In this document: in pieces, positions 1 to 8,877 of the stretch | Position numbering within the stretch: position 1 is the stretch's first letter | Layout: each line of letters opens with the position of its first letter | Assembly: GCA_937906355.1 (NCBI GenBank) | Contig: CALCWF010000018.1 | Span: 1-20,671, forward strand | Direction: 5' to 3' | Length of the DNA: 20,671 nucleotides | Source: an uncultured Rickettsiales bacterium | Lineage (GTDB): Bacteria; Pseudomonadota; Alphaproteobacteria; Rickettsiales; Deianiraeaceae | Notes under the pieces: generated by a model | The model's database searches: none | Told to the model about the DNA's origin: nothing | The model's input: the letters and a program-made list of their open reading frames with translations, nothing else | Program-made: the position numbers and the translations under genes

Positions 1-117
1 GGGAACTACGTCAACAACAGTTTTTTTGTCCTGTGACTTTTCATACTGCCTGTACCCGAAAAAACCTCCGCCTGCAAGCAGTGCAATGCACACAGCAAAT
101 ACTATAAGTTTTTTCAT
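1..117 (-). CDS. Partial membrane-fusion (HlyD/MacA-type) protein, N-terminus only
   Basis: Only the first 39 codons are present; the gene continues past the left edge. The start MKKLIVFAVCIALLAGG is a short basic N-terminus followed by one hydrophobic segment, as in the signal anchor of MacA-type periplasmic adaptors that work with MacB-type exporters. Its ATG overlaps the stop of the preceding ATPase gene (ATGA), which implies translational coupling in an export operon. It has a perfect Shine-Dalgarno six bases upstream, unlike every other gene in the window, and its base composition is much more G+C-rich. It probably comes from a Firmicutes genome joined to this contig. The adaptor assignment rests on the N-terminal shape and the neighbouring ATPase only, so the family is an inference. 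Confidence 0.55.
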   Translation of the reverse strand, partial: MKKLIVFAVCIALLAGGGFFGYRQYEKSQDKKTVVDVVP

Positions 118-1076
118 GTTTCGTCACCTCCGCTTATCTTCTCTGTTCCAGCGGATGCACTGAATGCTCCATTATGCAGTTCTCCGTCACGGATATACAT
201 TATCCGCTTTGCATGATGCGCTATCTCAGGTTCATGCGTTATCATCACAATGGTCGAGCCGTCATCGTTAAGCTCCCTGAACAGCTCCATTATCTGCGCT
301 CCCGACTTTGTATCCAGTGCGCCTGTCGGCTCGTCGGCAAGAAGCAGAACGGGAGAATTCACAATGGCACGGGCTATTGCCACACGCTGCTTCTGACCTC
401 CCGAAAGCTGTGTCGGCATGAATGACATACGGTCCTCAAGTCCGACTTTTATAAGTGCCTGCCTTGCACGCTCACGTCTTTCACGGCGTGAAACGCCTGC
501 ATACAGCAGCGGAAGCTCAACATTCTCAAGTGCAGACTGTCTCGGAAGCAGATTGAAATTTTGAAATACGAAAGCCGTACATTTACGAATTTTTAATTGT
601 GTTTTTTTTGTCAAAAGTATTCCATTTACGAAGACTTGTCCCGAGTCATATGTTTCGAGTCCGTTCATTATTCTGGCTGTGGTTGTTTTACCGGCACCAG
701 ATGGTCCTAATATCGCTGTAATTTTCTTTTTTTTGATATAGAACGACAGTTCATTCAGCACGTTGGTTGTGCTACGTTTTTTCCCACTATAAAATTTTTT
801 AGAAACGTCAATAAAATCTATTGCGTTATTGCTGTCTATTTTATTTGTTTTTTTTGAACTTTCTGATAATCCGTTTTTCTTATTTGTCTCTTTCTTGTTT
901 GTTTTTTTTTTGTTTAAGGAGTTTTTGTTGTCGTTTTTTTTTGTTTTTTGTGTTTGTTTTTTTTGTATTTTTATTTTTTGATTTCCTTTTCGACTACTAC
1001 CGTTTTCATGATCGTTTTTTCTCTCTTTTGTTATTTTCTTTTTTGTTTTTTTCTCAGCTGTATTTTTTGTAGTCAT
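114..1076 (-). CDS. Chimeric ABC transporter ATP-binding protein (amino-acid-uptake-type N-half fused to MacB-type C-half)
   Basis: An open 320-residue ATPase with all ABC motifs: Walker A GPSGAGKT (124-131), Q-loop at Q172, signature LSGGQ (224-228), Walker B LLLADEP (244-250) and H-loop H281. The halves do not match in style. Residues 85-172 resemble polar amino-acid transporter ATPases (GPSGAGKTTTARIMNGLE...DSGQVFVNG). From FNLLPR (174-179) on, the protein reads like a Firmicutes MacB-type exporter (SALENVELPLLYAG, ADEPTGALD). G+C changes from about 50% to well under 40% at the same place (about 545-580). Residues 1-84 are a Lys/Asn/Thr-rich low-complexity tail not normal for this family. 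In the real genome the first half probably continues into a different C-terminus. A genuine recombinant gene is possible but less likely than an assembly join. Confidence 0.75.
   Translation of the reverse strand: MTTKNTAEKKTKKKITKERKNDHENGSSRKGNQKIKIQKKQTQKTKKNDNKNSLNKKKTNKKETNKKNGLSESSKKTNKIDSNNAIDFIDVSKKFYSGKKRSTTNVLNELSFYIKKKKITAILGPSGAGKTTTARIMNGLETYDSGQVFVNGILLTKKTQLKIRKCTAFVFQNFNLLPRQSALENVELPLLYAGVSRRERRERARQALIKVGLEDRMSFMPTQLSGGQKQRVAIARAIVNSPVLLLADEPTGALDTKSGAQIMELFRELNDDGSTIVMITHEPEIAHHAKRIMYIRDGELHNGAFSASAGTEKISGGDET
124..131 (-). promoter_or_regulatory. Strong Shine-Dalgarno of the membrane-fusion gene
   Basis: GGAGGTGA lies six bases before the ATG at 117. It is a full match to the anti-Shine-Dalgarno sequence and sits inside the 3' end of the ATPase gene. 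It is the only strong site of this kind I found before a gene start in the window, and it helps mark the 1-~570 segment as coming from another organism. Confidence 0.8.
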
Positions 1077-1149
1077 TTATTTACGATTAGTTGTCTATTT
1101 ACAATTTATTATAATCAAGCAATGCTTTTTTAAATGAGTATAAGAAAAG

Positions 1150-2601
1150 TTATTTTACTATCGACGAGTATGATGATGGTGTGTATATTTTTGATATTGT
1201 CTGATTTTTTAGCTTATAAATACCGAGTCTTCTTTCTGTTTTTCCGCTACGCGTGAATCTAAAATCGTCTAATATTCCATGAAAGCCATCTCCCGAGAAG
1301 AAATAGCGAGGTAGCATTTGATGTGTATTTGCAACGTAAAGCAACATTGATACGATGTCATATGTCATATATGCGAAGTAATTTGGCATTCTATCGAAAT
1401 AAGATTTGAATTTTTTATTGAATGTATTAACAAATTGATAATCATATCCCAGAAATAACACGCTATCAAAATTAGTTGCACTTGATTGTGACGGGTCGAA
1501 GATAGCATCAGAGAAGATCTGGATGTTTTTATCTAAAATTCCATTTTTATCCAAATTACTTAGCGTTGTTGTTAGGTCGGTTTCGTCGGCTTCGATGTAA
1601 ATTGCATTTGTTTCGGCGAGCATTGTCTTTGATGTCGACATTACATCTTGTTGTTCTTGTGTGTTCTTTAAACGGGCTTTATTTGCTTGATACGTTTCCG
1701 TTGACAAATTTCCATTTTCATTTACTGTATAACTTGCTTTGAATGATTTTAGTAGCATTTGCACTGATGATGCTATTGAAGTTTTATTTTTTTTCTGATA
1801 AAATTGACTGTTTACAATAAATACTTTGTATTGCGGTGCTATTTTTCTAAACAGTTTGTCAATCAAATACCCCTTTTTCGTTACTGGTAAGATCAATGAT
1901 AGAAATTGTCTATTATTTGCGGACAAATATTTTAGTAGAGATATTATTTTAAAGCCATCATTCATACTGAGTGCTATCAAATTTGGATACTCCTTTGTCA
2001 TTGAATTGTTGTTTGTAAAATTTATGAACGGTTTATCGGGCGAGGTGATAGACAAAAGTTTTCTTGCCGTGTCATTGAAAATGAAGCCAATTATGACGTC
2101 GTTGTCGTCTTTAACCAATCTCTGCACTTCTTTATCTTTTTGCCAATTTTTTTCAGATAGTTGTTCTATATTGTAGACGTTTATTGTGCCAGAGTCCATA
2201 TATTTCGAATCGTGCACCGTCAGCATTGCAGACTCGACAATTGTAGAGCCTATGCTCTTATATTTTCCGGTCATTGGAGCCACAATTGCTATATTTAGTT
2301 TTTTTGATGTCTTTTTGAGTAAGTTGTCGACTATATTTACAGGATCGTCGTCAATCGTGTCAATAGATTGTTCTATTGTTTTTGGCGTTATTTGTTGGCT
2401 TTCAGCGTCTATTTTTTGTTGTATTTTGTAGTCTAGACGACGATCTGCCGTTGATACTTGATCGCTTTTTGTAGTATCGATTTTTGTGCTTCCAATGTTT
2501 TCGCTATACGAAAAAGTAGCATTGCCGACGAACAATATAGCAGATAATAATATAGCAAATATTAATACTGATTTGTATGTCTTTACTACTACTCTTGACA
2601 T
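1150..2601 (-). CDS. Penicillin-binding protein activator (LpoA-like periplasmic-binding-protein fold)
   Basis: A 483-residue exported protein. Residues 10-32 form a hydrophobic signal segment (SVLIFAILLSAILFVGNA) with no lipobox cysteine, so it is probably a soluble periplasmic protein. Residues 33-97 are a polar linker. From about residue 100 there is a type I periplasmic-binding fold: a start like LNIAIVAPMTGKYKSIG, then VIIGFIFNDTARKL, and a C-terminal FDRMPNYFAYMTYDIVSML and GDGFHGILDDFRFTRSG. These match the alphaproteobacterial 'penicillin-binding protein activator' family related to LpoA, which stimulates peptidoglycan synthases. The nearest alternative is a LivK-type amino-acid binding protein; the G(F/V)xG...FRF ending favours the activator. 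It is divergent from rpoD and upstream of the ABC ATPase on the same strand. A good promoter sits just before the ATG and there is no Shine-Dalgarno. Confidence 0.7.
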   Translation of the reverse strand: MSRVVVKTYKSVLIFAILLSAILFVGNATFSYSENIGSTKIDTTKSDQVSTADRRLDYKIQQKIDAESQQITPKTIEQSIDTIDDDPVNIVDNLLKKTSKKLNIAIVAPMTGKYKSIGSTIVESAMLTVHDSKYMDSGTINVYNIEQLSEKNWQKDKEVQRLVKDDNDVIIGFIFNDTARKLLSITSPDKPFINFTNNNSMTKEYPNLIALSMNDGFKIISLLKYLSANNRQFLSLILPVTKKGYLIDKLFRKIAPQYKVFIVNSQFYQKKNKTSIASSVQMLLKSFKASYTVNENGNLSTETYQANKARLKNTQEQQDVMSTSKTMLAETNAIYIEADETDLTTTLSNLDKNGILDKNIQIFSDAIFDPSQSSATNFDSVLFLGYDYQFVNTFNKKFKSYFDRMPNYFAYMTYDIVSMLLYVANTHQMLPRYFFSGDGFHGILDDFRFTRSGKTERRLGIYKLKNQTISKIYTPSSYSSIVK

Positions 2602-2725
2602 TTACATAAGCACTTTAAAATAAGTCGTTGAATTGTAAGTGTCAAGATGGATCGATACATCTGTTAGACGCACGATAACGGCTATATAGTATAGTGACGA
2701 TATTGAGCTTTGTTTTGTTGCGAAT
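2602..2725. promoter_or_regulatory. Divergent promoter region between PBP activator and rpoD
   Basis: The 124-base gap must drive both divergent genes. On the plus strand the best -10 for rpoD is TATAGT (2685-2690), but no convincing -35 sits at a standard distance. Read as a minus-strand promoter it has the strong TTGACA noted separately. I see no operator-like palindrome in the gap. Confidence 0.35.
2617..2645 (-). promoter_or_regulatory. Sigma-70-type promoter for the PBP activator
   Basis: A perfect TTGACA -35 (2645-2640) is followed after 17 bases by TATTTT (2622-2617). Transcription would start near 2610, leaving a leader of only about nine bases before the ATG at 2601, which fits the missing Shine-Dalgarno. 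Confidence 0.55.
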
Positions 2726-5221
2726 ATGGTTTTTTTTAAGAAAAAAAAGAGTAACCTTCGTGCCAATGAGGACACTAAGAAGCGTGGCGTCGACAAAAAG
2801 GGCGTAAAAGGAAAGAGTTCGAGCTCTAATGGCAGTGATAAAAAAAAGACGAAGTTGACCATGAAAAAGGTTCAAAAAAACGACACAAGAGGCATGAGTA
2901 GTAGCAAGGTATGCGGTAAGAATAGCACAAAAAACACGATTGCTTTAAACAAAACCGGAAAGCCCCAAAAGGCAGAGGTTTTGAACAAAAAAACAATGAC
3001 TAATAGCGTCACACATGGAAAGAAGGACGAGAAAAAAGAAAAAAGCTATTCAAAAAAAATAGCAACGAGTCGAAAAAAAGCACCTGCGATGAATGATGAT
3101 AGTAACGTAGTTTCTACCACGGGGAAGAAAACGTTCAGTGATGGCGGAGACGTCGATGACACGAGCAATAAAATAGGAGATCAAAGTGAAATGCAATCAC
3201 TAACGCCCGACGAACTATTAGTTTTATTAAAACCTTTGATAAAGAAAGGAGAGAAGAATGGTTATATAACATACGTTGAACTTAACGACTTTTTACCAAA
3301 GGGCATCAATGATGATATTATAGACGATGTGTTGGCGATTTTTGACGATAGAGGGATAAATGTCAGATCTGAAGATGAACCTGACGGAGACGACGATGAG
3401 GCGAATGAGTCGTCGAAGAATGAAGATCGGGGAGACGAATACACGGAAGACGAGGAAGGTAAGTTGATTGTTAAACCAAAATTTAAGGAAGATGACGAAG
3501 GGCTTATAGACGATCCGATTAATATTTACATGCGTAAGATGGGGACGAAAGATATTCTAACGAGAGAAGAAGAGATCGGTATTGCCCGTGGTATCGAGAT
3601 TGGCAAGCGAAATATTTTGAACGATTTGTGTAAAACACCGATAGCGATGAATTCGTTCATCGTGCTTTATGATGACTTTGTTAACGAGACGACGTTACTA
3701 CGAGAAATTGTAGATATGGATGCGTTATACTCGAAAGAGAGTGCGATTGAACGTGTCGACGAGGAAAGTAAGAATAACTCGAGGATGACGAGTAATGAGA
3801 AGAGAGCAAATTATCAAAGCATATTGCAGTCGAAACTTGATAACTTTCGTGATAAAATGAGCGACGATCTGGAGAGTGATAATAATGAAATTGATGATTA
3901 CGATGATGTTTTAGACATAGGGAACGACGGACAGATATCTTTTGTTGCTATGGAGAAGGTTTTAAGACCAAAGGTCTTAGAGAATTTAAAGAATATATCT
4001 GATATCTGTTTGAAGTTGTTGAGCTTTTATAGAGTCTGTAATGGTAATAACGTGAAAACCGAAATCCAAAAGGAAGAGGTTTTTCTATCTCTGATAGACG
4101 AGGTGTCTAAGATAAGCTTTAATCAAAATGTTGTAGATGGTATCTTAAAGAAGGTCTATGATACTAATCAGCTTATCATGGAGAGAGAGAAAAGTCTGTT
4201 TGATTTGGCGGAAAGCTGTGGTCTTGATCGTAAAGAGTTTTATGATTCCTATAAGAAAGGAGACTTGATTAATATTGACGTAGACAGACTCGCTACAATG
4301 AAGAAGGGTGTTGCTTGGCAGAAATTGTTTAGCCAAAATAGAGAGGCGTTTGTTTCGATAAGGACTGAAATTAATTCGATAGTGAAAAAGCAAGTTTTGA
4401 TGGATCTTGATAAGTTTAAGGAGATAGTTCGTAGCGTTCAGAAGAACGATAGACTAGTCAAACAAGAAAAGAAGAAAATGATAGAGGCAAATTTACGTCT
4501 TGTGATTTCAATAGCTAAGCGATATACGAATAGGGGTGTGTCTTTTCTAGATTTGATTCAGGAAGGTAATATTGGTTTAATTAAAGCCGTTGATAAATTT
4601 GAGTATAGACGTGGCTTTAAGTTTTCTACGTATGCGACGTGGTGGATAAAACAGGTCATAGTGCGTGCGATAGCCGACAATGCTCGTTCCGTTCGTATTC
4701 CGGTTCATATGATTGAGATGGTCAACAAGGTCAATAGAACCGTTCGTGATATAACAAAAGAAAGAGGACGCGAACCTACTCTTCAAGAACTTTCAAACAA
4801 GCTAGCGATGCCGATTGACAAAATTAGAAAAATCAAAAGGATTGTTAGCGATCCAGTTAGTTTGGAGCAGCCGTGTGGCGATGGCGATAGCGTTATTGGT
4901 GACTTTATCGACGGGAATAGAATATCGCCAATACGTGCAATGGAGTGCGTTGACCTGAAAGAGCTTACCTCGAATGCTTTATCGTTGTTAACACCAAGAG
5001 AGGAACGTATACTGAGACAAAGATTTGGTATTAATTGTGCTGGTTTTACACTTGAAGAAATAGGGAAAATGTATGGCGTCACACGTGAGCGTGTAAGACA
5101 AATTGAAGCAAAAGCGTTAAGAAAGTTGCAACACAGAGATCGCTCAAAGAACTTGGCGTTTTACAGGGAGAAAACAAGAGACGTTGAGAGTACAGATAGC
5201 GATGATGATGACAATAAATGA
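2726..5221 (+). CDS. rpoD: RNA polymerase primary sigma factor RpoD (sigma-70)
   Basis: An 831-residue housekeeping sigma factor, clearly longer than the usual 600-680. Residues 1-155 are a Lys/Ser/Asp-rich low-complexity extension. Region 1.1 follows (about 160-215, including GYITYVELNDFLP, an alphaproteobacterial-type form), then an acidic linker, region 1.2 (262-300, DPINIYMRKMGTKDILTREE) and the large non-essential region (about 300-580). Region 2 starts near 585 (NLRLVISIAKRY, FLDLIQEGNIGL, FSTYATWWIKQ), then region 3, and region 4 with its helix-turn-helix near 774-800 (TLEEIGKMYGVTRERVRQIE). It directs RNA polymerase to -35/-10 promoters like those annotated here. An internal start at Met156 would remove the extension, but the frame is open throughout and other genes here carry similar tails. 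hflC follows 146 bases later. Confidence 0.95.
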   Translation: MVFFKKKKSNLRANEDTKKRGVDKKGVKGKSSSSNGSDKKKTKLTMKKVQKNDTRGMSSSKVCGKNSTKNTIALNKTGKPQKAEVLNKKTMTNSVTHGKKDEKKEKSYSKKIATSRKKAPAMNDDSNVVSTTGKKTFSDGGDVDDTSNKIGDQSEMQSLTPDELLVLLKPLIKKGEKNGYITYVELNDFLPKGINDDIIDDVLAIFDDRGINVRSEDEPDGDDDEANESSKNEDRGDEYTEDEEGKLIVKPKFKEDDEGLIDDPINIYMRKMGTKDILTREEEIGIARGIEIGKRNILNDLCKTPIAMNSFIVLYDDFVNETTLLREIVDMDALYSKESAIERVDEESKNNSRMTSNEKRANYQSILQSKLDNFRDKMSDDLESDNNEIDDYDDVLDIGNDGQISFVAMEKVLRPKVLENLKNISDICLKLLSFYRVCNGNNVKTEIQKEEVFLSLIDEVSKISFNQNVVDGILKKVYDTNQLIMEREKSLFDLAESCGLDRKEFYDSYKKGDLINIDVDRLATMKKGVAWQKLFSQNREAFVSIRTEINSIVKKQVLMDLDKFKEIVRSVQKNDRLVKQEKKKMIEANLRLVISIAKRYTNRGVSFLDLIQEGNIGLIKAVDKFEYRRGFKFSTYATWWIKQVIVRAIADNARSVRIPVHMIEMVNKVNRTVRDITKERGREPTLQELSNKLAMPIDKIRKIKRIVSDPVSLEQPCGDGDSVIGDFIDGNRISPIRAMECVDLKELTSNALSLLTPREERILRQRFGINCAGFTLEEIGKMYGVTRERVRQIEAKALRKLQHRDRSKNLAFYREKTRDVESTDSDDDDNK

Positions 5222-5367
5222 TGATTGTTAGAGGAATGTATGAAGGATTGAGATAACAAAAGGAGAGAAGAAAAGACAAGAGACGAAGAAAGAGATTTGA
5301 TTGATTTAGTGGATTGATTTGTTGTTCGTATTTTAATATCGAAACGGTTTTGTTATGTTTGCTGGCT

Positions 5368-6261
5368 ATGGTTGATTGTTTTTCGGGAAATTCTAATGAC
5401 TCTTCATTCAAGATAACTCCGAAATGGCTTTGTCTAGTAATTGCAGTATTATTTTGTATTTTTAGTTTATTCATAGTCCGCGAAGTAGAGACGGTTTTTA
5501 TTGTTCGCTTCGGTAAGGTGGTTCGTCAGATTGATTCTGCCGGTCCATATATTAGAGTGCCTTTGATCGACAGGGTTATCTCGTTTGATAAGAGAATTTT
5601 ACAAGTTTATTCTCCCGCAAAGGAGGTTATAGCTAGCGATCAGAAAAGATTGATTGTCGATGCATATGCAAAATATAAAATCATCGATACAAAAAAGTTT
5701 TACGAAGCATTGAGAAACGGACAAGGTGCTAATGTGCGCATTTCATCGATGTTAGATTCTGTGATGCGACAAGTTGTTGCTACAAATCCGTTATCGTCGT
5801 TTTTGACGACGCAAAGGGGGCAAATGATGGAAGATATACAGAGTTTGCTTGCCGAGCAGACGAAGAATTTTGGCATTGAGATTGTAGATGTTCGTATAAT
5901 AAGAGCTGATTTACCAGTTGAAAATAGTAATGCAATTTTCAAAAGGATGAGGACAGAGAGAGAGAAGGAGGCACAAGAGTTGAGATCGCAGGGAAAAGAA
6001 GAGGCTACTGTGATAATGGCGTCAGCTGATAGAGAGGTTAAAAGGATAAGATCGGAAGCACAAATGGAGGCAAATAATATATTAGGTAAGGCCGATGCAA
6101 CGGCGACGCGTATATATACCACTGCTTTTTCCAAAGATCCGGACTTTTATGAGTTTTATCGAACTATGCAGGTCTACAAAAAGTCTCTTTCTGGACAATC
6201 GATGATTATCAGCACAAAGAATAATGATTTTCTTCAAAGTTTGAACGGGAAGAAACGATAG
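5368..6261 (+). CDS. hflC: HflC, band-7/SPFH membrane protein of the FtsH-HflKC complex
   Basis: A 297-residue protein if the ATG at 5368 is used; the frame is open from a TTG at 5314, but the extra 18 residues would add a second hydrophobic stretch untypical of the family. One N-terminal transmembrane helix (KWLCLVIAVLFCIFSLFI) is followed by an SPFH/band-7 domain with the typical VFIVRFGKVVRQ, AGPYIRVPLIDRV and QKRLIVDAYAKYKI segments. A charged coiled-coil (RTEREKEAQELRSQGKEEA) leads to the HflC ending FYEFYRTMQVYKKSL. With HflK it forms a periplasmic-side cage that controls the FtsH protease. hflK normally lies directly upstream; here rpoD does, so the partner must be elsewhere or absent. 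There is no Shine-Dalgarno. Confidence 0.9.
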   Translation: MVDCFSGNSNDSSFKITPKWLCLVIAVLFCIFSLFIVREVETVFIVRFGKVVRQIDSAGPYIRVPLIDRVISFDKRILQVYSPAKEVIASDQKRLIVDAYAKYKIIDTKKFYEALRNGQGANVRISSMLDSVMRQVVATNPLSSFLTTQRGQMMEDIQSLLAEQTKNFGIEIVDVRIIRADLPVENSNAIFKRMRTEREKEAQELRSQGKEEATVIMASADREVKRIRSEAQMEANNILGKADATATRIYTTAFSKDPDFYEFYRTMQVYKKSLSGQSMIISTKNNDFLQSLNGKKR

Positions 6262-6273
6262 AAACTTTAAATT

Positions 6274-6289
6274 ACTACTAAATAGTAGT
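6274..6289. promoter_or_regulatory. Palindrome ACTACTA-AA-TAGTAGT upstream of the EamA permease (copy 1)
   Basis: Two 7-bp arms are separated by two bases, lying in the hflC-permease gap 62 bases before the permease ATG at 6352. The central 14 bases differ at one position from those of the palindrome at 13160-13175. A dimeric repressor or activator site is a reasonable guess. The bases that follow are not T-rich enough for a terminator. Confidence 0.45.
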
Positions 6290-6351
6290 GATGAAGTTGA
6301 TTAATTAACAATTGATTTTTAGAAATTATATTGTCAGTTGTAAATGTGCTT

Positions 6352-7272
6352 ATGGCGAAGTTAAAAAGAAAATCGGAGAAAAAGTTGAACAAGATAGCTA
6401 TTGGCTGTATATATTATACGATAGCAATGTTTTTTTCTGTATGCATTAGTGTTTTTATAAAAAAAACGATGGTTGAGTATAACGTTCCGTCGTGGGAGGT
6501 CGTTGCGATTCGTCAAGGTGCGATAGTTTTATTAATGCTTCCGTTCATGATAAAAATGAAGTTTAATTTTTTCGATAAAAAGGCACTAAAATTGAATTTC
6601 GTAAGGAATGCACTTTATACATGCACTTTATGGTTGTTATATAGTTCATTAGTGAAGATGCCGGTTAATGCAAGTATAAGTATTCAGTTCTTGGTTCCGG
6701 TTGTCGCGACTATATTTGCCATGATTTTCCTGAAGGAAAGAGGATCGAAAATGATATGGATAGCGTTTATAGTTTGTATTTTAGGTTCTATCATCATCAA
6801 GGGTTCTACCGGTTTTGAGAACAAGTCCGAGATGAGTGCGTATGTGATGTTGACTATATTCGTTTTACTCAGGGGTGTTACGGTTACTTTGAACGGAAAG
6901 TTAGCAATGTGCTTCAATACATCGACGCTCGTTTTTTATGCAAATACGATAATGTTTTTATTCTCTTTGCTATTTTGTTGGCAATTTGTATATGTTCCTC
7001 CTATTGTTTTTCTTATTTTAAGCTGTGCTGGATTGTTATATTGTTTTGAGTATATATTGATATTCAGAGCACATAAGTATTGCACTGTGTTAACTTTGCA
7101 ACCAATGGAGTTTTCGAAGATGATATATTCTATAATTTTATCTTCATTGCTTCTCGAAGAAGCTACAACGAAGAATCAAATACTCGGGAGCGTTGTGATT
7201 GCCTTAGGCTTTGTTTGTATGATTTTGGGAAAGAATAAAATAGAAAAAAAGAAGACCGAGTTGAAAAAATAG
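6352..7272 (+). CDS. EamA/DMT-family ten-helix permease
   Basis: A 306-residue membrane protein from the ATG at 6352; a TTG at 6331 would add seven residues. About ten hydrophobic helices are arranged as two EamA repeats. The first repeat has SWEVVAIRQGAIVLLMLPF and MPVNASISIQFLVPVVATIFAMIFLKER; the second ends with FSKMIYSIILSSLLLEE and ILGSVVIALGFVCMILG, the usual 'xxxEx...GxxLIxxG' style of drug/metabolite transporters. The substrate cannot be read from sequence. Some intracellular alphaproteobacteria use an EamA protein to import S-adenosylmethionine, which is only a possibility here. A palindromic site lies just upstream. Confidence 0.85.
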   Translation: MAKLKRKSEKKLNKIAIGCIYYTIAMFFSVCISVFIKKTMVEYNVPSWEVVAIRQGAIVLLMLPFMIKMKFNFFDKKALKLNFVRNALYTCTLWLLYSSLVKMPVNASISIQFLVPVVATIFAMIFLKERGSKMIWIAFIVCILGSIIIKGSTGFENKSEMSAYVMLTIFVLLRGVTVTLNGKLAMCFNTSTLVFYANTIMFLFSLLFCWQFVYVPPIVFLILSCAGLLYCFEYILIFRAHKYCTVLTLQPMEFSKMIYSIILSSLLLEEATTKNQILGSVVIALGFVCMILGKNKIEKKKTELKK

Positions 7273-7444
7273 CCTAAATTTAAATAAATTGAATACTATC
7301 ATAATTCTCAGCATTGGTTTAATGACGTAGAGCGATAAGATGGTGATGGCGACGTAGATTGATTGTTTTGACCGGTCGTTTGATATTTACTCGATGATAT
7401 AAGATTACGTTTTAGCGATACAAGAATTAACAACGTTTTGATGT
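7273..7444. other. Convergent gap between permease and rlmB
   Basis: These 172 bases separate converging genes. I see no stem-loop with a T-tract for either strand and no conserved RNA; GACCGGTC near 7369 is a short palindrome of no clear meaning. Confidence 0.4.
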
Positions 7445-8818
7445 TTATTTGTTTTTGTAATTATGTTTCATTACTTCCCAGCCCGTGATTGTTGCGGTAT
7501 TTGCGACGTTTAAACTCTCTGCATTTGGATTCATTGGCAATTTGATTAGGATATCACAATACTTCTTTGTCAGATTTTTCATTCCATCGCCCTCAGAGCC
7601 AAAGATAAAGACGCATTTATTATATTTATTTACTATGTCTTCCAATGTATCTTTTGTATTGATTTTTGAGTCAAAACCGACTATTAAATAACCGGCTTCT
7701 TTCAGTTTTTTGAGTGCCTCGACGGTATTATTTACTCTGCATATCAGAGAACGCTCTGAATATCCGGCCGATGAGCGAACGACGGCGGGCGTTATACCAC
7801 AGGCATTTCTTTCTGTCAAGATTATAGCATCAATGTTGAAACAAAATGCAGATCGAATTATATTTCCGACGTTATGAGGATCTTGAACGTGATCTAATAG
7901 GAATATAGACGATGTTTTTTTATCTTGGATTAGTTGTTTTTCATTGATCTCTGTATCTGAGTTGTTATTTTTTTCTTTCTTTTGTTTGTTATTGTCTATT
8001 TTTTTGTCATCGATTTCATCTATATTTTTCTTTTTTTTATTATCTTTTTTGCAAAGATTGTTATATCTATTGTGTTTTTCATTTTCGTTATTTTGATTGC
8101 ATATATTGGTCTCATTGTTAGGCTCACTATTTTTACGATCGTTTTTTGCCATCATATCTATGACGGTCTCTATGTCGGCGAATCTGTATTTTGAAACTTT
8201 AATTGCTACTCCTTGATGTTTATCGTTTTCGTGGGTTACGACAAACATGTCATGAGAATTACATTTTTGAATTAATGGTCTTATTTCTTGCGGACATAAT
8301 TTATAATATTCGTCGAATTTGCTTTGTAATATATAAATACTATAAATTTTTCGACAATGAAAGCCATTTATCTTGCTACGTTCAAAACTATCGAAGCATC
8401 CACAACAGGCGTTTCTGCCATAGATAATTTCAGTTTGTTCTTTATCTTTGCTTTTATTTATGCTTATTTTATTTTTACTTGTATCAACAAAATTTTCGAC
8501 GTTTTTTTTGTAAAAGTCGTTATTTTTAACATTGCAGTCAAATTGATGACGGAGGTGCTCGTTTTTTGTATTATAATTTAGTGGATTTATGATATTATCT
8601 TTATTGTTATGACGGCTCTTGCCGGTAAAACAATTTTTGTTATTACTACGCGATTTGCCATTAATGACATTTTTCTTTTTATTGAAATTGTTGCTCTTAT
8701 AACGACTATTACCATAGTAATGATCACTCTTTTTAGAGCGACTATTGCGATGTTCTTTGTTGCGAGCATTTTTGAGATGATGATTATCGGCAGATTTTAA
8801 TTTGTTTCTCTTTATCAT
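7445..8818 (-). CDS. rlmB: RlmB-type 23S rRNA (guanosine-2'-O)-methyltransferase with large low-complexity insertions
   Basis: A SpoU/TrmH-family (SPOUT) methyltransferase. Residues 1-128 are a Lys/Asn/Ser/His-rich disordered extension. An L30e-like substrate-binding domain follows (129-225, starting IIYGRNA and including HQGVAI). A second low-complexity Lys/Asn/Asp block covers 226-300, in the linker. The catalytic SPOUT domain (304-452) has all three motifs: DPHNVGNIIRSA (N316, R322), FGSEGDGM (406-413) and LPMNPNAESLNVA (S435, N437). The family normally measures about 240-270 residues, so nearly half of this protein is extra. The G2251 methyltransferase RlmB is the best fit; a TrmH-like tRNA enzyme of the same family cannot be excluded. 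lptB ends 59 bases upstream on the same strand. Confidence 0.82.
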   Translation of the reverse strand: MIKRNKLKSADNHHLKNARNKEHRNSRSKKSDHYYGNSRYKSNNFNKKKNVINGKSRSNNKNCFTGKSRHNNKDNIINPLNYNTKNEHLRHQFDCNVKNNDFYKKNVENFVDTSKNKISINKSKDKEQTEIIYGRNACCGCFDSFERSKINGFHCRKIYSIYILQSKFDEYYKLCPQEIRPLIQKCNSHDMFVVTHENDKHQGVAIKVSKYRFADIETVIDMMAKNDRKNSEPNNETNICNQNNENEKHNRYNNLCKKDNKKKKNIDEIDDKKIDNNKQKKEKNNNSDTEINEKQLIQDKKTSSIFLLDHVQDPHNVGNIIRSAFCFNIDAIILTERNACGITPAVVRSSAGYSERSLICRVNNTVEALKKLKEAGYLIVGFDSKINTKDTLEDIVNKYNKCVFIFGSEGDGMKNLTKKYCDILIKLPMNPNAESLNVANTATITGWEVMKHNYKNK

Positions 8819-8877
8819 ACTTTTATGACATAATTAGTTAATTTTTTATTTTCTTAAAGTGTTCTATTAATCTTTAT

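Larger units (their letters stand above)
1..570. other. Probably foreign segment (higher G+C, Firmicutes-like), junction near 545-580
   Basis: Hand counts of several 60-base lines between 1 and 540 give about 43-58% G+C, whereas lines between 840 and 960 give about 22-23% and the rest of the window is AT-rich. The segment has a strong Shine-Dalgarno, an ATGA-coupled exporter operon and different codon choice (CTG, CTT, CCG). The boundary falls in the conserved Q-loop codons of the ABC ATPase, where two unrelated ABC genes share short identical stretches. This favours an assembly chimera over horizontal transfer. Confidence 0.7.

Noticed and set aside
821..1133. Phe/Leu-rich plus-strand frames opposite the start of the ABC ATPase
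   Set aside because: They arise from the complement of AAA/AAG lysine codons in the low-complexity N-terminus and do not look like real membrane proteins.
8203..8800. Several hydrophobic plus-strand frames opposite rlmB
   Set aside because: They are mirror images of the Lys/Asn-rich codons of rlmB; the SPOUT motifs on the minus strand settle the coding strand.
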